DNA of 13,324 bases from an uncultured Bacilli bacterium. Lineage in GTDB: Bacteria > Bacillota_I > Bacilli_A > RF39 > UBA660. A program made the position numbers and the translations under genes. Below, piece after piece: positions 1 to 6,416 of this stretch (position 1 is the first letter of the stretch; every line of letters begins with the position of its first letter). A model generated the notes under the pieces. It did no database searches, was not told where the DNA came from, and saw nothing but the letters and a program-made list of their open reading frames with translations. Where the stretch lies: the NCBI GenBank assembly GCA_947598425.1, contig CANQFH010000025.1, positions 1 through 13,324 of the forward strand, given 5' to 3'.

Positions 1-49
1 GGGGGGTATTATATAATAAAGATAATAGATGATAAAGGGAGTCTAAGAG

Positions 50-1357
50 ATGAATAAGAAATATGAGTTGTTAGTATTAATAATAGCAATAAGTATTGCA
101 ATAATATTTGGTTATAATAATAATTATAAAGTTAATAAATTAGATGATGTTGGTTTAGAAAATAAGATAAATGATGATATGTTTGCAATTATGATTGAAA
201 ACGTTAATGGTTATGAAGAAAGTAATAATAATGAATGGCCAGATAGTACTTATATATTCAATAATGAGAAATCAGGATGTATGGATATCAGTGGAAAGAA
301 AGTACAAGAAGAAGGAATATTAACATTTGAAAACAATAAAGCAACAGTAAGTACCAGTAAAACAGTATATTGTTATTTATATTTTGATAAAAAACCATTA
401 ACAATTCAAGAGTTATTAGATAGTCATCCTGCAAATTTAAATACTGAGATTCAAGGTAGTATGTATCGATATCAAGGTGCCTCAGATGTAGTAGATAATA
501 ATTATATTTGCTTTGGAACTAAAGATAAAAATGAATGTGTAAATAATCCAGATATTTATATGTATCGGATAATTGGTATAGTTGGAGATTCAACGGATTC
601 AACAGTGTCTAAAAACATGGTTAAAGTTATCAAAATGACATCATTAAAAGAAGGTACGAATAATAAATTTGAATGGTATTTTGATCATTATTCTGGTTGG
701 CAATATGCTGAGGAATTATGGAGTCAAACACCATTAAAGAAAAGATTAAATGGTGAAAGTAATGGAGAAGAAGCTGGTGAACAAGGTAATACTAATATCT
801 TTTTAAATTCCAGTAATTCTTTATATCCTTATATGCAAGAATCTATTTGGCTAGATAAAATTATAGATAAAAAATGGTATGAGGGGAGTATTAATTATCA
901 ATATATGCCAAAAACGGCAATAGAAGCATTTAATATAGAACATGGAATAATCGATTCAAGTTATTATATTTATGGAGATGTTTTAGAAACAAAAAGATTT
1001 TCTTTATCAAATAATTTTAAAATAAGTATATTAAATCTTAGTGATTATTACTGGTCCATGTCAAGAGAAGGTGCAGATTGTTTTGATGAATCAAATAAAG
1101 AAATCTGTAAGTCGAGTTGGCTTCATTTTAGTAATAATGATAATAGTGTAATAAATGAATTTGTTGCTACTCGTAATGGTCGTGGTCCTGGTGCTAATGC
1201 TTATTATTTGCCGTGGCGTATAAATAAAGAAGGTAATGTATATGATTGTGGAGTTTATAACCATATTTGTTCAATTCGACCTACTTTTTATCTTATAAAT
1301 AATATTATTTTATCAGGCTTTGGAACATTAAATAGTCCATTTATAATTACAAATTAA
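50..1357 (+). CDS. Membrane-anchored secreted cysteine-rich surface protein, unknown function
   Basis: Unrecognised by name. The 435-aa product starts with a short charged end and one hydrophobic segment (about residues 7-22), so it is probably an N-terminally anchored extracellular protein; there is no prepilin GFTLIE motif and no LPXTG sorting signal. Residues about 52-113 form a small domain with one cysteine pair (C77, C108) ending in a YCYLYFD motif, like the repeats of the protein at 2518-3447. The rest (about 138-435) resembles DUF6273-type extracellular domains: a YRIIGI strand, Trp-rich stretches, an IRPTFYL motif near the end and a closing SPFIIT. The eight cysteines fall in four close pairs (77/108, 154/163, 344/353, 400/407), suggesting disulfides. 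AAAGGGAG at 34-41 lies 8 nt before the ATG. Tandem stops TAATAA end it. The domain assignment is by eye and uncertain; the gene itself is solid. Confidence 0.85.
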   Translation: MNKKYELLVLIIAISIAIIFGYNNNYKVNKLDDVGLENKINDDMFAIMIENVNGYEESNNNEWPDSTYIFNNEKSGCMDISGKKVQEEGILTFENNKATVSTSKTVYCYLYFDKKPLTIQELLDSHPANLNTEIQGSMYRYQGASDVVDNNYICFGTKDKNECVNNPDIYMYRIIGIVGDSTDSTVSKNMVKVIKMTSLKEGTNNKFEWYFDHYSGWQYAEELWSQTPLKKRLNGESNGEEAGEQGNTNIFLNSSNSLYPYMQESIWLDKIIDKKWYEGSINYQYMPKTAIEAFNIEHGIIDSSYYIYGDVLETKRFSLSNNFKISILNLSDYYWSMSREGADCFDESNKEICKSSWLHFSNNDNSVINEFVATRNGRGPGANAYYLPWRINKEGNVYDCGVYNHICSIRPTFYLINNIILSGFGTLNSPFIITN

Positions 1358-1406
1358 TAAGTGTATAAAAAATTATAATAATTATCATAACATATTTAGG
1401 TGACAT

Positions 1407-1904
1407 ATGAAAAAGATAATTATTATTTTATTTATAAGTATGGTATTTTTAGTAGGGTTTAATGAAAAAGAAAATATCTTAATTCCTAAAGATGCAATTA
1501 GATTTAGGATTATTGCTAATAGTGATAGTTTAAATGATCAAAATTTAAAATTAAGTATTAAAAATGATGTTGAAAAAGAATTATATAATATTATAAGTGA
1601 TGCATCTTCTATTGAAGAAGCTCGAAGTATTATTACTAGTAATATAGATAAAGTAGATGATATTTTAAAGAAATATAATATCGAATATGATATAAATTAT
1701 GGTAATAATTATTTTCCTACTAAAACTTATAAAGGTATTAAGTATAAGGAAGGTAATTATGAAAGCTTAGTAATTACTTTAGGTAAAGGTTTAGGTCATA
1801 ACTGGTGGTGTGTGTTATTTCCACCTTTATGTTTAATAGATAATGATTTAGATAATAAAGAATATGGTTTATATGTTAATGAATTAATTAATAAATATGA
1901 GTAA
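1407..1904 (+). CDS. spoIIR: Stage II sporulation protein R (SpoIIR)
   Basis: SpoIIR is made in the forespore, secreted into the intermembrane space, and triggers SpoIIGA to process pro-sigma-E in the mother cell. The 165-aa product has an N-terminal signal/TM segment (about 3-18), the family block IRFRIIANSDS (31-41), and the diagnostic GLGHNWWCVLFPPLCL (128-143). It is shorter than B. subtilis SpoIIR (about 220 aa), ending soon after the signature, so only the core is kept. AGGTGA at 1398-1403 sits 3 nt before the ATG and pairs with the 3' end of the anti-Shine-Dalgarno region. It is 28 nt upstream of the mntP-like gene, and spoIIR and mntP (ywlD) are also near neighbours in B. subtilis. 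I could not find a convincing sigma-F type promoter in the 49-nt gap upstream. Confidence 0.95.
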   Translation: MKKIIIILFISMVFLVGFNEKENILIPKDAIRFRIIANSDSLNDQNLKLSIKNDVEKELYNIISDASSIEEARSIITSNIDKVDDILKKYNIEYDINYGNNYFPTKTYKGIKYKEGNYESLVITLGKGLGHNWWCVLFPPLCLIDNDLDNKEYGLYVNELINKYE

Positions 1905-1932
1905 TAAGAATAAGATGTATTAAGGTGATTAT

Positions 1933-2466
1933 GTGTCGATAATAATATCTTTATTTTTAATTGGAATCTCATTATCTATGGATACATTTTCAGTTTGCTT
2001 AAGTATTGGTTCATTTAATATTAATAAAAAAACAATTTTACTATTTAGTATATATGTTGGTATCTTACATTTTTTTATGCCTTTATTTGGGTTTATCCTT
2101 GGTAATAAAATAACCACGTATTTAAATATAAATTGTCATCTTTTACTAGGTATTATTCTAATATTTATAGGTATAGAAATGTTAATACAATTATTTAAAA
2201 AAGAAGATACTATTAATTTAAGTTTAATTAATATGTTAATATTAGGAATATCGGTAAGTTTAGATAGTTTTTCAACGGGGTTAGGCATAAATGCCATTAG
2301 TAGTGACATTATTTTATCAGGATTAATATTTAGTGTTTGTGCTTTTTCTTTTACTTTTATAGGCCTTTTAATAGGGAAATATTCTCATGATAATTTAGGA
2401 ATTATTAGTAATATAATAGGGATAATATTATTATTTTTAATAGGGATATTAAATATTATTAAATAA
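1933..2466 (+). CDS. mntP: MntP/YtaF-family membrane protein, putative Mn2+ efflux pump
   Basis: A 177-aa, almost entirely hydrophobic protein with about six membrane segments arranged as two inverted halves. Each half begins with the family's conserved acidic motif: SMDTFSVCLSIG (D17) and SLDSFSTGLGIN (D111). In MntP these aspartates are needed for manganese export. The Pfam Mntp family also contains YtaF, a sporulation membrane protein, and the second motif here looks somewhat YtaF-like; placement beside spoIIR fits either (B. subtilis has mntP/ywlD there). The start is GTG at 1933 with AAGGTGA at 1922-1928; the ATG at 1931 is in another frame and meets TAA after three codons, and an in-frame stop at 1921 rules out an earlier start. 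Probably cotranscribed with spoIIR. The family is confident; the transported ion is inferred. Confidence 0.85.
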   Translation: MSIIISLFLIGISLSMDTFSVCLSIGSFNINKKTILLFSIYVGILHFFMPLFGFILGNKITTYLNINCHLLLGIILIFIGIEMLIQLFKKEDTINLSLINMLILGISVSLDSFSTGLGINAISSDIILSGLIFSVCAFSFTFIGLLIGKYSHDNLGIISNIIGIILLFLIGILNIIK

Positions 2467-2517
2467 TTTGAATAAAAAATTATAAATGTTTTCAATATAT
2501 TAAATAGATGGTGATAT

Positions 2518-3447
2518 ATGAAAACTAAGATAGAAAATATTATTAATAAAGTAAAAAATAAATATAATGAGATATCTAAAGAATATGTAGAAGATGCTAA
2601 AGAGTATCTTCAAAAGTTTAAAGATAAAATAGTATTAGATTTAAAAGATCCTAAGAAAAGAAAAAGATATATTATAGGAGCTAGTTTAGCAGCGTTATTA
2701 ATATTAATAGGTAATTTATTTACGAGTTTAGCATATTATAACGATAGTATTATTATTCCTTTAGTACAAGCTAAAGTAGGTAATTTATATGAAAAAGATT
2801 ATGATTATGTTTTATTAGTATATTTAGCTGATGCTAAGGGAGATTCTCCAACATATCATTTGAGTAACAATATTCCTAGTCTTGGTTATACCTATAGTGG
2901 TTATAAATGTGAACATGGTTCTACTTTAGAATATAATGATGAGATTAAAATGACTAGTGTTACTATTAAAGGTAAAGAAGTATGTTCTATTTATTTTGAT
3001 ATGACTAGTGAACTTGATTTAACTACTAATATTATGTTAGAGGATGATTTTGAAAGTGAAAATTATATAATTAGTGATACTATTCCAATCTATGGATATT
3101 ATTATAGTCATTATGATTGTAATGGTGATAGTACTATTGAATATGATAGTAATTTACATAAAATCAAGATGTCTTCTGGTTCTAAAGATGTTTGTAATGT
3201 TTATTTTAGAAAGCATATGACTGATATTGAAGTAAGATTATTTGTCGAACAAGAACTTAATAGTAATGATTATATTGAAAGAAGAGAAATACCTGAAGGT
3301 ATTAGTTATCGATTGAATGATAAATCTTATTGTAAAGGTTTAAATCAAGAAAGATTAGACAATAGTATTAGTTATGTAGATGGTTATTTTGAAGTAAATA
3401 GTAGTGAAGTAACTAGATGTGAGGTTTATTTAGATCGTAATGAATAG
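2518..3447 (+). CDS. Membrane-anchored protein with three tandem cysteine-pair repeats
   Basis: Unrecognised by name. The 309-aa protein has a charged, probably helical cytoplasmic N-terminus (1-50, many Lys/Glu), one TM segment (about 51-73), then an outside region made of three divergent ~70-aa repeats: about 97-161, 166-232 and 235-307. Each has an acidic first strand, an IP-containing turn, a first cysteine, then a second cysteine in a C-x-(I/V)-Y-(F/L) motif. Cysteine pairs are C131/C156, C201/C226 and C272/C301 (25, 25 and 29 residues apart), so one disulfide per repeat is likely. The same unit occurs once in the protein at 50-1357. GGTGA at 2510-2514 is 3 nt from the ATG. It follows mntP by 51 nt and overlaps the next small gene. 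A surface or intermembrane scaffold or adhesin role is possible but not shown. Confidence 0.85.
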   Translation: MKTKIENIINKVKNKYNEISKEYVEDAKEYLQKFKDKIVLDLKDPKKRKRYIIGASLAALLILIGNLFTSLAYYNDSIIIPLVQAKVGNLYEKDYDYVLLVYLADAKGDSPTYHLSNNIPSLGYTYSGYKCEHGSTLEYNDEIKMTSVTIKGKEVCSIYFDMTSELDLTTNIMLEDDFESENYIISDTIPIYGYYYSHYDCNGDSTIEYDSNLHKIKMSSGSKDVCNVYFRKHMTDIEVRLFVEQELNSNDYIERREIPEGISYRLNDKSYCKGLNQERLDNSISYVDGYFEVNSSEVTRCEVYLDRNE

Positions 3448-3556
3448 AGATAATTTAAAGTATCTAATTATTAATATTTTGTTATTTATTATAGAAATAA
3501 TTATACTATATATAATAATATATTATTTTAATAATAGAGATGTTATAAGACCATAA
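3440..3556 (+). CDS. Small single-TM peptide overlapping the upstream gene
   Basis: A 38-codon ORF whose ATG (3440-3442) lies inside the last codons of the repeat protein (stop TAG 3445-3447), so the two overlap by 8 nt. The product begins MNRDNLKYL, has a strongly hydrophobic Ile/Leu/Tyr run (about 8-30) and ends NNRDVIRP: the pattern of a small membrane protein with charged flanks. There is no good independent ribosome site (a GAGG at 3421 is too far), so expression would rely on translational coupling. The TAA stop lies inside the terminator stem at 3553-3582, so the ORF fills the space between the upstream gene and its terminator. No family is recognised. AT-rich DNA can encode hydrophobic runs by chance, so confidence is moderate. 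Confidence 0.5.
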   Translation: MNRDNLKYLIINILLFIIEIIILYIIIYYFNNRDVIRP

Positions 3557-3587
3557 GCAAACTTGAGATAAAGTTTGCTTATTTATA
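3553..3587 (+). terminator. Intrinsic terminator, 12-bp perfect stem
   Basis: A 12-bp perfect stem (3553-3564 with 3571-3582; core AAGCAAACTT/AAGTTTGCTT), 6-nt loop GAGATA, followed by a T-rich stretch. It ends the spoIIR/mntP/repeat-protein unit just before the murA promoter. The U-tract is modest, so it may also act on the opposite strand. Confidence 0.8.
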
Positions 3588-3616
3588 TTGACAAAAGTAT
3601 TTAAAGAAAGTATGAT
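3588..3616 (+). promoter_or_regulatory. Near-consensus sigma-A promoter for murA
   Basis: TTGACA at 3588-3593, a 17-nt spacer, and TATGAT at 3611-3616. A full -35 match with ideal spacing and 5/6 in the -10 make this the strongest-looking promoter in the window. The predicted start near 3623 gives murA a leader of about 130 nt. Confidence 0.8.
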
Positions 3617-3622
3617 AAGTTT

Positions 3623-3752
3623 AGAAAACCGCATATAGTCGGTATATTAAGGTAGTTGTTAAGGGAGTTTAACTCATGCACAAAAACCTAAAATTCTCAT
3701 AAATAATAGTAAAGATACTTAATAGATCTTTATTATTTAAAGAAGGTATGGT
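3623..3752 (+). promoter_or_regulatory. Long structured murA leader, possible cis-regulatory RNA
   Basis: About 130 nt without an ORF between the predicted transcription start and murA, the longest leader here by far. It contains ACCG/CGGT (3628-3631 with 3640-3643), a small hairpin around 3658-3673 (GTTAA/TTAAC closing a GGGAGT loop), and just before the ribosome site an extended AT hairpin: AAATAAT and AAAGAT (3701-3707, 3711-3716) pair with ATCTTT and ATTATTT (3726-3731, 3732-3738), with a 3-nt bulge. The last stem ends 3 nt before AGAAGG (3741-3746), so its folding could affect murA translation. I compared the primary sequence by memory with common riboswitch and T-box cores and none fits. 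A regulatory role is inference. Confidence 0.4.
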
Positions 3753-5006
3753 ATGGAAAAAATTGTTATTGAAGGTGGTTTTCCACTTAGTGGTACTATC
3801 AGTATTGGAGGGGCTAAAAATAGTGCTGTAGCTTTAATTCCCGCAGCTTTATTAGCAGATGGTGTTAGTACAATTAAAAATGTCCCAAATATTACTGATC
3901 GTGATGCTTTATTTGATATTGTTAAATTATTAAATTGTGATATAAAACAAGATGGTAATGTTATTAATATAGATACAACTAATTTAAAAAATGTTTTAAT
4001 AAATCAAGAATTAAGTGTTAAATTAAGAGCATCTTATTATTTTATGGGTGTTTTATTAAGTAAATATAAACATGTAGAAATATACTTTCCAGGGGGATGT
4101 AATATTGGTACAAGACCTATTGATATTCATTTAAAAGGATTTAAAGCTTTAGGAGCTAAAGTAACTAAAAGAAAGCATAAATATACAATAGATGCTAGTA
4201 ATTTAGTAGGTACAGAGATTAAGTTAGATTTTGCTAGTGTTGGTGCTACTATTAATATTATGTTTGCAGCTGTATATGCCACAGGCAGAACTATAATTAA
4301 GAATGCTGCTAAAGAAGTAGAAATAATTAATATAATGGACTTTTTAAATAAAATGGGAGCTAAAATCGAAGGAGCTGGTACAGATACAATTATTATTGAT
4401 GGAGTAACTAAATTACATGGTACTGAGATTGAAGTAATTCCTGATCGTATTGAAGCTGGTACTTATATGTTAGCAGGAGCTCTTTTGGGTAATAATTTAA
4501 AAGTAACTGGTATTATTCCAGAACATAATAAAGCTTTATTAAATAAGTTTGATGAAATGGGTGTTAATTATAAATTAGAAGGTAATAGTATTATCTTAAA
4601 TAAGTGTGAAAATTTAGTAGCAACAGATGTTACGACAGAAGTTTATCCTGGGTTTCCAACTGATTTAGGACAACCTATGAGTGTTTTATTAACTCAAGCT
4701 AATGGTACATCTAGTATGACTGAAACTATTTGGGAAAATCGTAAAGGACATTATCCTTATTTACAAAAAATGGGTGCTAATATTAATTTAGAAAATCAAA
4801 CAGCAATTATAAAAGGAAAAACAATATTAAAAGGAACGGAAATAAACGCTACTGATTTACGTGGTGGAGCAGCACTTATCTTAGCGGCTTTAATTGCAAC
4901 CGGTAAAACTACGATATATGAAATAGATTATATCTTAAGAGGTTATGAAAATATTATCAATAAACTCAGTGATGTTGGTGCTAAAATTCATTTAGAACAA
5001 ATATAA
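3753..5006 (+). CDS. murA: UDP-N-acetylglucosamine 1-carboxyvinyltransferase (MurA)
   Basis: MurA transfers enolpyruvate from PEP to UDP-GlcNAc, the first committed step of peptidoglycan synthesis, in the cytoplasm. The 417-aa length is typical of the EPSP-synthase-like family. Visible signatures: GGAKNS (19-24) with substrate-binding K22/N23, LRASYYFMG with R92, the active-site loop GGCNIGTRPIDIHL with Cys116 (the fosfomycin target; its presence implies no intrinsic Cys-to-Asp resistance), YPGFPTDLGQP with the catalytic Asp304, and LRGGAALILAAL near the C-terminus. The start is ATG 3753 with AGAAGG at 3741-3746; an ATG at 3749 is out of frame. It has its own strong promoter and long leader, and a terminator overlaps its stop. 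Only one MurA is visible here; paralogue type (MurA or MurZ) was not resolved. Confidence 0.97.
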   Translation: MEKIVIEGGFPLSGTISIGGAKNSAVALIPAALLADGVSTIKNVPNITDRDALFDIVKLLNCDIKQDGNVINIDTTNLKNVLINQELSVKLRASYYFMGVLLSKYKHVEIYFPGGCNIGTRPIDIHLKGFKALGAKVTKRKHKYTIDASNLVGTEIKLDFASVGATINIMFAAVYATGRTIIKNAAKEVEIINIMDFLNKMGAKIEGAGTDTIIIDGVTKLHGTEIEVIPDRIEAGTYMLAGALLGNNLKVTGIIPEHNKALLNKFDEMGVNYKLEGNSIILNKCENLVATDVTTEVYPGFPTDLGQPMSVLLTQANGTSSMTETIWENRKGHYPYLQKMGANINLENQTAIIKGKTILKGTEINATDLRGGAALILAALIATGKTTIYEIDYILRGYENIINKLSDVGAKIHLEQI

Positions 5007-5032
5007 TGTAGAGAAATCTACATTTTTATTTT
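5005..5032 (+). terminator. Intrinsic terminator overlapping the murA stop codon
   Basis: An 8-bp stem AATGTAGA/TCTACATT (5005-5012 with 5017-5024) capped by a stable GAAA tetraloop and followed by TTTATTTT. The stem begins inside the murA TAA. No separate promoter is visible for the next gene, so read-through may supply it. Confidence 0.8.
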
Positions 5033-5043
5033 GGAGTGATTAT

Positions 5044-5727
5044 GTGTCTAGGAAGTATAAATTAATAATTATTATTTTAGTTAGTGTTATTCTGACATAT
5101 TTTATATATTTTTATAATAAAGATAAAAAGATAACGATTATGGCTATGGGAGATTCTGTAGCTAGTGGTGAAACTTCATATAATATTGATGGTATTAGTT
5201 ATAATGATTATTTAAAAGAATATTTTAAGTCTAAACATTTATTAAAAAAATATAATGATAGTTATGCTTTTAAAAATAATAAATTAGAAGAGTTATTAGA
5301 AGATATTAAAAATAATGTAATAGATAAGAAAAATAATTTAAATATCCAACAGATAATTCATAAATCCGATATTATTACTATTTCTATAGGAGAAGAAGAA
5401 TTAATTAAATTACAAATAACTAAAGATTTATCTAAAGAAGTATTAGATGAATATATTTATAATTATGATGAACTTATTAAAGTTTTAAAAGATATAACTG
5501 ATGCTAAAATAGTCATTATTGGTTTATATGAAAATAAATATTTAGATAAAAGTAATGTTATTATAGTTAATTCTAATTTAAGTAATATAGCTATAAAATA
5601 TAATATCGTATTTATTAATATAAATGATTTAATGTTAAATAAAGAATATTATTTAGATAGTAATAGTTATTATTTTAATTATAAAGCTCATGAAATTATT
5701 AGTAATATGATTATTCATTCGCTTTAA
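5044..5727 (+). CDS. Membrane-anchored SGNH/GDSL-hydrolase-like protein, active site degraded
   Basis: The 227-aa protein has an N-terminal TM segment (about 6-24) and an SGNH-like fold. Block I is intact (MAMGDSVASG, Ser38), as in GDSL lipases/esterases such as YpmR. Block III, normally GGND, reads SIGEEEL (114-120), so the oxyanion Asn is missing. In block V, aligning FNYKAHEIIS with the usual PN-x-x-G segment puts Asn/Ser/Tyr/Tyr where D-x-x-H should be, so the catalytic Asp/His pair appears lost. It may be a binding protein or act through another His (H216). The start is GTG 5044 with GGAGTGA at 5033-5039; the overlapping ATG at 5042 is out of frame and stops after seven codons. It is separated from murA by a terminator. 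Family membership is fairly sure; activity is doubtful. Confidence 0.75.
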   Translation: MSRKYKLIIIILVSVILTYFIYFYNKDKKITIMAMGDSVASGETSYNIDGISYNDYLKEYFKSKHLLKKYNDSYAFKNNKLEELLEDIKNNVIDKKNNLNIQQIIHKSDIITISIGEEELIKLQITKDLSKEVLDEYIYNYDELIKVLKDITDAKIVIIGLYENKYLDKSNVIIVNSNLSNIAIKYNIVFININDLMLNKEYYLDSNSYYFNYKAHEIISNMIIHSL

Positions 5728-5732
5728 AATAG

Positions 5733-5760
5733 TTGTCATTTTAATAATTAGAGGTATAAT
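5733..5760 (+). promoter_or_regulatory. Sigma-A promoter for the 93-aa membrane protein
   Basis: TTGTCA at 5733-5738, 16-nt spacer, and a perfect TATAAT at 5755-5760. The expected start near 5767 leaves a short leader with AAAGG at 5777-5781 ahead of the ATG at 5791. Confidence 0.7.
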
Positions 5761-5790
5761 AATAGATATTGAAAAGAAAGGTATATAGAT

Positions 5791-6072
5791 ATGAAAAGAG
5801 ATAATTATGAAAAGATAGTAGCGTCCGCGATTGGAATTGCAGTATTACTAACAATGTTAAATAATATTAATGTTATTAATAGAGATAATAGAGTAAGTAT
5901 TACAAATGATGATGAATTAACATATGCTTATGAATTAGAAAGTGTTTATTTACCAGAAGAAATAGAAGATGGTATTAATAAAGAAGAAGTAGTAAATACT
6001 GAAAAGAAGAAGAAAAAGAAAGTTAGAACAAGAGATTATCATAATAAGTATTATCATTATCGTCGTATATAG
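5791..6072 (+). CDS. Small single-TM protein with basic Tyr/His-rich tail, unknown
   Basis: Unrecognised. The 93-aa protein has a short basic N-terminus (MKRDNYEK), one hydrophobic segment (about 9-25), an acidic middle (about 39-66, many Glu/Asp) and a highly basic tail (about 72-93) with six lysines in a row followed by Arg, Tyr and His. By the positive-inside rule the tail orientation is ambiguous because both ends are basic. The opposite charge of middle and tail suggests intramolecular pairing, or binding of the tail to an acidic polymer such as teichoic acid or RNA; this is speculation. It has its own promoter (5733-5760) and a clear AAAGG ribosome site 9 nt before ATG, so it is probably a real monocistronic gene. 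The next promoter starts 3 nt after its stop. Confidence 0.75.
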   Translation: MKRDNYEKIVASAIGIAVLLTMLNNINVINRDNRVSITNDDELTYAYELESVYLPEEIEDGINKEEVVNTEKKKKKKVRTRDYHNKYYHYRRI

Positions 6073-6075
6073 TAC

Positions 6076-6103
6076 TTGCAGTATTTTAAATTTATGTTAT
6101 AAT
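6076..6103 (+). promoter_or_regulatory. Extended -10 promoter for rpmE
   Basis: TTGCAG at 6076-6081, 16-nt spacer, TATAAT at 6098-6103 preceded by TG one base upstream (6095-6096). The expected start is about 6110. Confidence 0.75.
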
Positions 6104-6125
6104 ACTTAAGAACGAAGAAGTTTCT

Positions 6126-6143
6126 ATACTAAATAATTAGTAT
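6126..6143 (+). promoter_or_regulatory. Hairpin in rpmE leader, possible autoregulatory site
   Basis: A perfect 7-bp hairpin, ATACTAA (6126-6132), loop ATAA, TTAGTAT (6137-6143), in the ~50-nt rpmE leader, ending 4 nt before the GAAGGGAG ribosome site. Many ribosomal protein genes, L31 included, carry leader structures bound by their own product; whether this small AT hairpin is one is unproven. Confidence 0.35.
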
Positions 6144-6161
6144 GGCGAAGGGAGAGAAAAA

Positions 6162-6371
6162 ATGAAAGCAGGTATACATCCAGAAGTTAAAGATGCTGTT
6201 GTAAAGTGTGCTTGTGGAGCAACATTTAATACAAAATCAGTTAAAGAAGAAATTCATGTTGAAGTTTGTAGTGAATGTCATCCATTTTATACAGGAGCTC
6301 AAGGAAAAGCAAAAAAAACTGGTAATATTGAAAAATTTAATAAAAAATATGGCTTTAATAAGGAACAATAG
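6162..6371 (+). CDS. rpmE: 50S ribosomal protein L31, zinc-binding type
   Basis: L31 lies at the central protuberance of the large subunit and contacts the small subunit. The 69-aa product begins MKAGIHPEV and carries the zinc ligands of the C+ form: CxC (C16, C18) and CxxC (C36, C39), plus the PFYTG motif. It is therefore the zinc-dependent paralogue rather than the cysteine-less type B form that replaces it under zinc limitation. AAGGGAG at 6148-6154 lies 7 nt before the ATG. It has its own promoter and short hairpin leader, and its stop codon is built into the following terminator, so it is transcribed alone. Confidence 0.96.
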   Translation: MKAGIHPEVKDAVVKCACGATFNTKSVKEEIHVEVCSECHPFYTGAQGKAKKTGNIEKFNKKYGFNKEQ

Positions 6372-6389
6372 CAATTGTTCTTTTTATTT
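6360..6389 (+). terminator. Intrinsic terminator overlapping the rpmE stop codon
   Basis: A 10-bp stem (6360-6369 with 6374-6383, one G-U pair; core GAACAAT/ATTGTTC), AGCA loop, T-rich tail TTTTTATTT overlapping the right arm. The left arm covers the last rpmE codons and reaches the TAG stop. Confidence 0.8.
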
Positions 6390-6397
6390 GTTATAAT
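6389..6397 (+). promoter_or_regulatory. Extended -10 promoter for rpiB
   Basis: TG-T-TATAAT at 6389-6397 directly after the rpmE terminator. The -35 position is weak (about TAGCAA), as often with extended -10 promoters. The start would be near 6404, leaving a leader of only about 13 nt and possibly clipping the AAAAGGAG site at 6401-6408, so the real start may lie a few bases upstream. Confidence 0.5.
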
Positions 6398-6416
6398 AAT
6401 AAAAGGAGATGATAAT

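Noticed and set aside
12..17. TATAAT near the window start as a promoter for the first gene
   Set aside because: The -35 region would lie outside the window, so it cannot be supported; the short G run at 1-6 was also not interpretable.
1358..1406. Sigma-F or sigma-E promoter upstream of spoIIR (also looked upstream of spoIIQ, 7960-8000)
   Set aside because: GTATA-like -35 boxes occur in both places, but no GG-containing sigma-F -10 at the right spacing, and the sigma-E-like CATAACAT at 1386 would start transcription after the ribosome site.
1929..2117. Minus-strand reading frame opposite mntP
   Set aside because: Antisense shadow of a clear membrane-protein gene; no ribosome site, no recognisable product. 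The same applies to minus-strand frames at 6707-6889, 6909-7130 and 9903-10112.
3623..3752. Known riboswitch or T-box before murA
   Set aside because: None of the core motifs I know (purine, TPP, SAM, preQ1, glycine, c-di-GMP, yybP, ykkC, T-box GGGTGGNACCGCG) is present; kept only as an unassigned leader.
6071..6087. Terminator after the 93-aa gene
   Set aside because: The stem is at most 6 bp with a wobble and a 3-nt loop, has almost no T tail, and overlaps the rpmE -35 element.
6208..6396. Plus-strand frame overlapping rpmE
   Set aside because: Lies in another frame over the unmistakable L31 gene and runs through its terminator; no ribosome site.
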